Source: DASWHK01 sp036398215 (lineage in GTDB: Bacteria > Acidobacteriota > UBA890). From it: a stretch of DNA of 10,185 bases. The position numbers and the translations under genes are program-made. Where the stretch lies: assembly GCA_036398215.1 (NCBI GenBank), contig DASWHK010000068.1, positions 1-10,185 on the forward strand. The letters are read 5' to 3'. The notes beneath the pieces were generated by a model. It ran no database searches. It had not been told where the DNA came from and worked only from the letters and a program-made list of their open reading frames with translations. Positions 5,728 through 10,185 of the stretch are shown one piece after another; the stretch's first letter is position 1; the number at the start of each line of letters is the position of its first letter.

Positions 5728-7167
5728 CTACAGGTTGATGCTCTCTTCGATCTCGCGGTTCGAGACGTGCAACCGGTAGAGGTCGTACTCTTCGAGCTTG
5801 GTCTCCAGCAGCTTGTCGAGCACGTGGTCGCCGAGCGTGGCGCGCATCAATGGAGAAGCGGCGGCCGCCTGCACGGCGTCGTAGAGGTCGTGGGGCAGCG
5901 ACTCGATGCCCTGCTGCTCGCGCTGCAGCGGCGTGTAGTGGTAGAGGTCGTCGACCACCGGCTCGGCGAGCTTCATCTTCTCGTCGAGGCCGTCGAGCCC
6001 GGCGGCCAGCATCACGGCGAACGCCAGGTACGGGTTGCAGGCGGCGTCGGGGAAGCGCAGCTCGATACGGGTGGCGACCTCGTTGCCGGGCTTGTACATG
6101 GGCACGCGCACCAGCGCCGAACGGTTGCGCTCCGCCCAGGCGATGTAGACGGGGGCCTCGTAGCCGGGCACCAGCCGCTTGTAGGAGTTGTACCACTGGT
6201 TGGTGACCAGGCACATCTCGCGGGCATGGGCGAGGACGCCGGCGAGGAAGTGACGGGCGGTCTCCGAGAGGTGGTGCTTGTCGCCCTTCTGGTAGAAGGC
6301 GTTGCTCTTGGCGTCCTTGAAGATCGACAGGTGGGTGTGCATGCCGCTGCCGTTCTGGCCGGCGAGCGGCTTGGGCATGAACGTCGCGTGGATGCCGTTG
6401 CGGCGGGCGATCTCCTTCACCAGCCACTTGTGGGTCTGCAGGATGTCGGCCATCCGCAGCGCTTTGGCGTACTTCAGGTCGATCTCGTGCTGGCTGTGGG
6501 CGACCTCGTGGTGCATGTACTCGACCTGGATGCCCATCGCCTGCAGCGCGAAGCGGGTGGCCTCGCGAAAGTCGTCGCCGACGTCGACCGGGACCATGTC
6601 GAAGTAGCCGGCGCGGTCGAGCAGCGTGGGCGACTGGTCGTCGGCGAAGTAGAAGAACTCGGCCTCGGGGCCGATGTTCATGTGCGAGAAGCCGTGCCCT
6701 TCGAGCCGGTCGAGCGCCTTCTTGAGGATGACGCGGGGATCGCCGGCGTAGGGCGCACCGTCGGGCGTGCGGACCTCGGCGAACATCCGGATGCAGCGCG
6801 CCGGCCCGACCTGGAAGGGGATGAACTGGGCCGTCTCGGCGATCGGCCAGGCCACCATGTCGCTCTCCTGGATCCGCTGGTAGCCCTCGATCGACGAGCC
6901 GTCGAAGCCCATGCCCTCGTCGAAGGCGCCCTCGAGCTCGGCGGGCGTAATCTCGAACTTCTTCACGAAGCCGAGGATGTCGGTGAACCAGAGGCGGATC
7001 GAGGTGATCTCGTGCTTCTTGACGTACTCGACGACGTCTTTTTTCGTCTCCAGGGAGAGGCCCTGCGGAACGCCGTGCTCGACCGGCACATGCTCGCTCG
7101 TGTAGGCGACCATGTTGTCGGAAAACTCGCGGACCTTGTGAACGAAGTCGTTACTGGTGGAACCCAT
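5728..7167 (-). CDS. glnA: glutamine synthetase type I (alpha-type)
   Basis: A 479-residue cytoplasmic enzyme that makes glutamine from glutamate, ammonia and ATP. Conserved sites are the Asp loop FDGSSIEGY (88-96), GPEAEFF (166-172) with metal ligands, EVAHSQHE (221-228), NGSGMH (272-277), the flap Glu337 in PGYEAP, NRSALVR (348-354) and RIELRFPD (367-374). Arg98 in GYQRIQESDM sits where the feedback-inhibition Arg of Bacillus-type enzymes lies. After DLY409 the sequence continues HYTPLQRE rather than the DLPPEE of adenylylated beta-type enzymes, and GIESLPHDL (420-428) is alpha-like, so adenylylation control is unlikely. The core starts near residue 40, leaving an N-terminal extension of roughly 35 residues. 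The ATG at 7167 has GGAGG only three bases upstream (plus-strand 7171-7175); an internal ATG at 7113 has no such site. A membrane protein gene follows 15 bases later. Confidence 0.96.
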   Translation of the reverse strand: MGSTSNDFVHKVREFSDNMVAYTSEHVPVEHGVPQGLSLETKKDVVEYVKKHEITSIRLWFTDILGFVKKFEITPAELEGAFDEGMGFDGSSIEGYQRIQESDMVAWPIAETAQFIPFQVGPARCIRMFAEVRTPDGAPYAGDPRVILKKALDRLEGHGFSHMNIGPEAEFFYFADDQSPTLLDRAGYFDMVPVDVGDDFREATRFALQAMGIQVEYMHHEVAHSQHEIDLKYAKALRMADILQTHKWLVKEIARRNGIHATFMPKPLAGQNGSGMHTHLSIFKDAKSNAFYQKGDKHHLSETARHFLAGVLAHAREMCLVTNQWYNSYKRLVPGYEAPVYIAWAERNRSALVRVPMYKPGNEVATRIELRFPDAACNPYLAFAVMLAAGLDGLDEKMKLAEPVVDDLYHYTPLQREQQGIESLPHDLYDAVQAAAASPLMRATLGDHVLDKLLETKLEEYDLYRLHVSNREIEESINL

Positions 7168-7339
7168 GTGCCTCCACTCTCCGTGGCCCGTGGCGACGCC
7201 GGCGCGGCGTGGCGCGGGCGGCAGGCTGCTGCGGGTAAGGCGTCCTGACCGCCGGCTCGATCGCGGCGCACCGGCTCGGCGGGCCGGATGCACTCGTGGC
7301 TGAAAAAAGACCGACTTTCGCGGTGATGGTGGGCTCGTG

Positions 7340-7358
7340 TGGCAGCTTACGGCTGCCA
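7340..7358. repeat. perfect inverted repeat in the glnA/symporter intergenic region
   Basis: TGGCAGC (7340-7346) and GCTGCCA (7352-7358) are perfect inverted arms around TTACG. The site is 173 bases before the glnA start and 45 bases before the symporter start. It overlaps the weak -10 of a possible leftward promoter, so it could be an operator for one or both divergent genes, or a hairpin in the symporter leader. Confidence 0.4.
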
Positions 7359-7372
7359 TGGCGTGCCGTCAA
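7344..7372 (-). promoter_or_regulatory. possible glnA promoter
   Basis: Reading leftward, TTGACG (7372-7367) is a good -35 match. A 17-base spacer leads to TAAGCT (7349-7344), a poor -10 with three of six matches. The -10 lies inside the inverted repeat at 7340-7358. I looked for a sigma-54 GG/GC pattern here and the spacing is off by one base. The call is weak and would leave a leader of about 170 bases. Confidence 0.22.
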
Positions 7373-7402
7373 CTCGGCCTCTTTGTGGCAACCTTTCGCG
7401 GC

Positions 7403-8830
7403 ATGACGAGTAGCGCGGCAGTCATCGTCCTCGTGATTTACGGCCTCGGCCTGGCCGCCGTCGGCCTGTGGGCGAGCCGCAGCGTGCGGCTGGCGGCCGA
7501 CTTCTACGTCGCCGGCCGCCGCCTCGGACCGGGGCTCTTGGCCGCCACGGTACTGGCCGCCAACATCGGCTCCGGAACGACCGTCGGCGTCGCCGGCCTT
7601 GCCTACGACATCGGCGTCGCCGCCTGGTGGTGGACGGGCTCGGCGATCGTCGGCACCGTCGTCCTGGCGCTGACGCTCGGGCCGCGGATGTGGCGCGTCG
7701 CCCGCGACCTCGATTGCTACACGGTCGGCGACTACCTCGAGCGCCGCTACGGCGTCGGCCTGCGAACCTCGGTGATGGCGCTGCTGTGGATCGGCTCGGT
7801 GCTGATCCTGATGGCGCAGATCGTCGCCATCGGCAACGTCGTGCTGGCCTTCAGCGGCGTCGGTCTCGGCTACGGGATCGTCCTCGGCGGCGCCGTCGTG
7901 CTCGTCTACTACGCGGCCGGCGGGCTCTGGTCGTCGGCGATCGTCAACGTCGTACAGCTGGCGGTGAAGTTCGTCGCCTTTCCACTGGCGCTGCTGGCGG
8001 CGGCGCGCATCCTCGGCGGCTTCGCGGCGGTGCGGGCGGCGACCGAGGCCGCCGGAACCGCGGACGCCTACTTCTCGCCGTGGAGCGTCGGTTGGCTGGG
8101 GATCGCCGGATACATCGGCGTGCTGGGGACCTCGTTCGTGATCTCGCCGGGCATCCTCCAGAAGGCGTTCGGGGCCCGCGACGAGCCCACCGTGCGCCGC
8201 GGGCTGCTGCTGAGCGCCGCCGGCCTGGCGGCCTTCGCGTTCATCCCGGTGGCCCTGGGGATGCTGGCCCGCAGCCACTGGCCGGAGCCGCTGTATGCCG
8301 GCGAGCCCAACTGGGTGCTGCCGCAACTGTTGGTGGAGGTGTTGCCGCCGGCGCTCGGCATCCTGACGCTCGCCGCGGTGGTCTCGGCCGAGCTGTCCTC
8401 CGCCGACGCGGTCCTGTTCATGCTGTCGACCTCGATGTCGCGCGACTTCTACCAGCGCTTCTGGAACCGCGGCGTCGACGATCGAGGCCTGCTGCGGGCG
8501 GGGAGGGTCTCGGCGCTGGTCGGCCTGCTGGTCTCCGTCGCCCTGGCCCTGGCGTTCCCGTCGATCCTCGGCGGCCTGGCGACCTTCTACAGCCTACTTG
8601 TCGTCGCCCTCGCCGTGCCGCTGGTCGCCGGGCTGTACTCGCCGCGTAGCGGCAACCGTGCGGCGCTGGCCTCGCTGGCGGCGTCGCTGACCGTCACGCT
8701 GGCGGGGCTTCTCTGGACCGCAGCGCCTCCCGGCCCCGGCAACCTGTGGCCCTCGGTCCTCGGCATCGCCGCCGGGGCGATCGCCTGCGCGCTCGTTACG
8801 ATAATGGCGCCGGCACGCGGCGGAGGATAA
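7403..8830 (+). CDS. sodium:solute symporter (SSS family)
   Basis: A 475-residue membrane transporter of the SSS/PutP/SGLT superfamily, expected to import a solute with sodium. The conserved first core helix is seen as FYVAGRRLGPG then ANIGSGTTVGVAGLAY (53-68), and TVGDYLERRYG (107-117) follows. ISPGILQKAFGARDE (247-261) marks the mid-protein loop. AELSSADAVLFMLS (329-342), with Ser332 and Ser333, corresponds to the helix carrying the sodium-site serines. About 12-13 hydrophobic segments are visible. The start chosen is ATG 7403, where the first helix begins shortly after; ATG 7358 is also in frame and neither has a clear ribosome binding site. The gene is divergent from glnA and followed eight bases later by a phosphoribosyltransferase, so a nucleobase or related nitrogenous compound is a possible substrate, but sequence alone does not define it. 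Confidence 0.93.
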   Translation: MTSSAAVIVLVIYGLGLAAVGLWASRSVRLAADFYVAGRRLGPGLLAATVLAANIGSGTTVGVAGLAYDIGVAAWWWTGSAIVGTVVLALTLGPRMWRVARDLDCYTVGDYLERRYGVGLRTSVMALLWIGSVLILMAQIVAIGNVVLAFSGVGLGYGIVLGGAVVLVYYAAGGLWSSAIVNVVQLAVKFVAFPLALLAAARILGGFAAVRAATEAAGTADAYFSPWSVGWLGIAGYIGVLGTSFVISPGILQKAFGARDEPTVRRGLLLSAAGLAAFAFIPVALGMLARSHWPEPLYAGEPNWVLPQLLVEVLPPALGILTLAAVVSAELSSADAVLFMLSTSMSRDFYQRFWNRGVDDRGLLRAGRVSALVGLLVSVALALAFPSILGGLATFYSLLVVALAVPLVAGLYSPRSGNRAALASLAASLTVTLAGLLWTAAPPGPGNLWPSVLGIAAGAIACALVTIMAPARGGG

Positions 8831-8838
8831 TCAGCCAC

Positions 8839-9411
8839 ATGTCCGACGGTGAAGAAAAGGTCTACGTCGACGCCCGCACGCTGCGGCTCGAGTCCGTGCG
8901 GCTCGCCCGCAAGGTCTGGGAGGACGGCTACCGGCCCGACTACCTGATCGCCGTTTGGCGCGGCGGCACGCCGCCGGGGGTCGCGATCCACGAGTTCTTC
9001 CGCCTCCACGGGCTGGATCCCTATCACACGGCGATCAAGACGCAGTCCTACCGCGGCATGCAGCGCGGCGACGCGGGCGTCGAGGTCAAGGGGCTCGGCC
9101 ACGTCATCGACGTCATCGAGGCGGAGAACCGCATGCTGATCGTCGACGACGTCTTCGACAGCGGCCATACGATGGTCGCGGTCGTCGAGGAGATCCGCCG
9201 GCTGGCGCGGCGCAGCGCCCCCGAGATCCGGGTGGCCACCGTCTACTACAAGCCCGACAAGAACGAGACCGACCTGATCCCCGACTACTACGCGGTCGCC
9301 GACAACCGCTGGATCGTCTTCCCGCACGAGCTCGAGGGGCTCACCGACGAGGAGCTGCGCCACAAGGGGCCGGAGATCTGCGCGGTGTTGTTCGGGAAGG
9401 ACGAGGCTTGA
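8839..9411 (+). CDS. purine-type phosphoribosyltransferase
   Basis: A 190-residue type I phosphoribosyltransferase. The PRPP-binding motif is MLIVDDVFDSGHTM (99-112); an AVWRGG loop (38-43) near the N-terminus matches the pyrophosphate-binding region of guanine/xanthine/hypoxanthine enzymes. The C-terminal part has YYKPDK (136-141), IPDYYA (147-152) and WIVFPHE (158-164), the last resembling the WIVFPWE-like purine-contact region. The likely reaction is base plus PRPP to nucleotide and pyrophosphate, in the cytoplasm; which base is not determined. The start is ATG 8839, eight bases after the symporter stop, with GGAGG (8822-8826) twelve bases upstream inside the symporter gene, a long spacing that suggests coupled translation. 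Longer readings starting at 8746 overlap the symporter and lack homology. The pairing suggests uptake followed by phosphoribosyl trapping. Confidence 0.88.
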   Translation: MSDGEEKVYVDARTLRLESVRLARKVWEDGYRPDYLIAVWRGGTPPGVAIHEFFRLHGLDPYHTAIKTQSYRGMQRGDAGVEVKGLGHVIDVIEAENRMLIVDDVFDSGHTMVAVVEEIRRLARRSAPEIRVATVYYKPDKNETDLIPDYYAVADNRWIVFPHELEGLTDEELRHKGPEICAVLFGKDEA

Positions 9412-9422
9412 AGGCGGTGCGA

Positions 9423-9446
9423 CGAGCAGCTCCCGGTAGCTCCTCG
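9423..9446. repeat. imperfect inverted repeat after the phosphoribosyltransferase gene
   Basis: CGAGCAGCT (9423-9431) and AGCTCCTCG (9438-9446) pair at eight of nine positions around a CCCGGT loop, 11 bases after the stop codon. It could be a terminator stem, but no T-run follows (GCTCCGG), or a regulatory site for the toxin gene about 50 bases downstream. Confidence 0.3.
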
Positions 9447-9495
9447 GCTCCGGCGCTATGGCTGTGCGAACAGGGTCTTGCTCTATCCTCTCGAG

Positions 9496-9897
9496 ATGGC
9501 GAACTTCCAGGCGGTTTACTATCGGGCGCCCGATGGCACTGAGCCCGTTAGCGACTTCATCGACAAGCTCCCGGTAAAGCGTCAGGTCGCTCTGGACAAT
9601 CAGATCGATCGGCTCAACATGCTCAGCCCGAGCCGCCCCCATCTTCCGTTCCCGCACAGCTCGCAGATCAAGGGTGAACTCCGGGAACTGAGGTGCCACT
9701 TCGGCCGGGAACTCTACCGTATCCTGTACCGGAGATCCCGCAACCTGTTCATTCTCCTGCACATATTTCGCAAGGATACGGGCAAGGTTCCACAAGTCGA
9801 GATCGCTGTCGCCGAGGCGCGCTGGGACGATTTCCGGGCACGCATGGATGCCCCGAGGCGCCGGCCGCCGCGAGCGGCAGGGCACGATGCGCCCTGA
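9496..9897 (+). CDS. higB: RelE/HigB-type toxin (phage Gp49-like family)
   Basis: A 133-residue protein of the phage-derived Gp49-like/HigB branch of RelE-type toxins, expected to be a ribosome-dependent mRNA interferase. Diagnostic segments are FIDKLP (21-26), ELRELR (61-66), YRILYR (74-79) and LLHIFRKDTGKVPQVEI (87-103) followed by AEARW, which is the usual strand-and-helix end of this fold. The order, toxin first then helix-turn-helix antitoxin, is that of higBA modules. ATG 9496 is chosen because the fold starts at MANFQAVYY; a TTG at 9478 is also in frame, and no good ribosome binding site precedes either. Codon use looks less GC-biased than in the genes to the left, hinting at horizontal acquisition. 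The last 15 or so residues are an Arg/Pro-rich tail beyond the usual domain end. Confidence 0.87.
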   Translation: MANFQAVYYRAPDGTEPVSDFIDKLPVKRQVALDNQIDRLNMLSPSRPHLPFPHSSQIKGELRELRCHFGRELYRILYRRSRNLFILLHIFRKDTGKVPQVEIAVAEARWDDFRARMDAPRRRPPRAAGHDAP

Positions 9898-9913
9898 GGA
9901 CCTTGACCGCTGT

Positions 9914-9929
9914 TTACCAGAATTGGTAA
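9914..9929. promoter_or_regulatory. candidate operator of the toxin-antitoxin module
   Basis: TTACCA (9914-9919) and TGGTAA (9924-9929) are perfect inverted arms around GAAT; a further outer G-C pair (9912, 9931) fits after one mismatch. It lies in the 57-base gap between toxin and antitoxin. A TTGACC box at 9903-9908 could be the -35 of an antitoxin promoter that the site would cover, though no good -10 is evident. Antitoxins with helix-turn-helix domains commonly bind such palindromes. Confidence 0.45.
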
Positions 9930-9939
9930 CCTTGCTGCC

Positions 9940-9946
9940 AAGGAGG
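9940..9946 (+). promoter_or_regulatory. strong ribosome binding site of the antitoxin
   Basis: AAGGAGG is eight bases before ATG 9955, a near-ideal Shine-Dalgarno sequence. The toxin gene has no comparable site, so the antitoxin is probably translated more strongly, as expected in these modules. Confidence 0.75.
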
Positions 9947-9954
9947 TTAGGGAA

Positions 9955-10185
9955 ATGACCCAAAGGAGCCCCATCGGGAGCACCACACAGAGGGCCCGGC
10001 GGAAGCGGGCCCGGGCGAACGTCGCCTACCGGGTCGAGCAGCGGCGGGTGGCCACGTTTGAGGAGCTGGCCCGGCTCGTGATCAAGCATCGGGGTACTCT
10101 CCGAATCTCCCAGAAGGAGCTAGCCCGCCGCGTGGGCACCAGCCACTCTGCGATTTCGCGCCTGGAGAGTGGCCGTCACAAGACC
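9955..10185 (+). CDS. higA: XRE-type helix-turn-helix antitoxin, 3'-truncated by window end
   Basis: The first 77 residues of a DNA-binding protein; the frame is still open at the right edge. Residues 50-73 form a classical helix-turn-helix: ISQKELARRVG (51-61), then TSHSAISRLESGR (62-74), which matches the Cro/CI/XRE signature. The preceding region is a basic N-terminal stretch (QRARRKRARA, 12-21) and a short helix near FEELARLV (35-42). Its place 57 bases downstream of a HigB-type toxin, with a strong ribosome binding site and a nearby palindrome, supports a role as the antitoxin that neutralises the toxin and represses the module. The end of the protein and any toxin-binding tail are not visible. 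Confidence 0.85.
   Translation, partial: MTQRSPIGSTTQRARRKRARANVAYRVEQRRVATFEELARLVIKHRGTLRISQKELARRVGTSHSAISRLESGRHKT

Noticed and set aside
4720..7248. Very long open frame (842 codons) on the plus strand, antisense to the membrane protein and glnA
   Set aside because: It mirrors the codon pattern of two well-supported leftward genes, has no ribosome site or recognisable motif, and is the kind of stop-free antisense frame expected at this GC content.
7301..7308. A-run TGAAAAAA as part of a leftward intrinsic terminator (T-run on the minus strand)
   Set aside because: Only a three-pair stem precedes the T-run on that strand, and no gene ends there.
7340..7356. Sigma-54 promoter (TGGCA-type) before the symporter or glnA
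   Set aside because: TGGCA is present but the GC pair of the -12 element is one base out of register, so it does not meet the strict GG-N10-GC spacing.
8587..10089. 500-codon leftward frame across the symporter end, phosphoribosyltransferase and toxin
   Set aside because: It runs antisense through three genes with clear family motifs and shows no motif of its own.

Overview
This is a GC-rich bacterial chromosomal window of ordinary metabolic genes, tightly packed on both strands. It has no RNA genes, insertion sequences or CRISPR array that I can see, and no gene-free stretch over 300 bases; the longest is the 235-base divergent region 7168-7402. The very high GC content, an alpha-type glutamine synthetase and a molybdenum hydroxylase of the 4-hydroxybenzoyl-CoA reductase kind suggest an uncultured soil, sediment or subsurface bacterium such as an Acidobacteriota, Desulfobacterota or Rokubacteria-like lineage. 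The lineage is a guess; no marker gene settles it.

Layout. Positions 1-2312 (+) hold the 3' part of a molybdopterin-binding subunit and the complete FAD/[4Fe-4S] subunit of a 4-hydroxybenzoyl-CoA reductase-like enzyme, overlapping by one base. Their operon ends tail-to-tail, with overlapping stop codons, against a leftward pair (2309-3406): a very hydrophobic 103-residue membrane protein downstream of a CPBP/CAAX-type intramembrane protease. Divergent from the protease is a rightward two-gene unit (3547-4691): a KdgF-like small cupin with a TTG start, overlapping by four bases a short-chain dehydrogenase-like protein whose catalytic Asn, Tyr and Lys are all replaced. A GC-rich hairpin lies between that unit and the next leftward unit (4780-7167), glutamine synthetase followed by an unrecognised polytopic membrane protein.

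Divergent from glnA is a rightward pair (7403-9411): a sodium:solute symporter and a purine-type phosphoribosyltransferase eight bases apart, which reads like an uptake-and-salvage unit. The right edge (9496-10185) is a toxin-first HigBA/RelE-type toxin-antitoxin module, with a perfect inverted repeat and a strong ribosome binding site before the antitoxin. The antitoxin is cut by the window end.

The most noteworthy points are the four-cysteine insert in the HcrB-like subunit, a Gln where molybdenum hydroxylases usually carry the catalytic Glu, the cupin plus atypical SDR pair, the symporter-phosphoribosyltransferase pair, and the inverted repeats in front of glnA/symporter and higA. I see no clear evidence of a wholly new system; the cupin-SDR pair is the best candidate for undescribed biochemistry.
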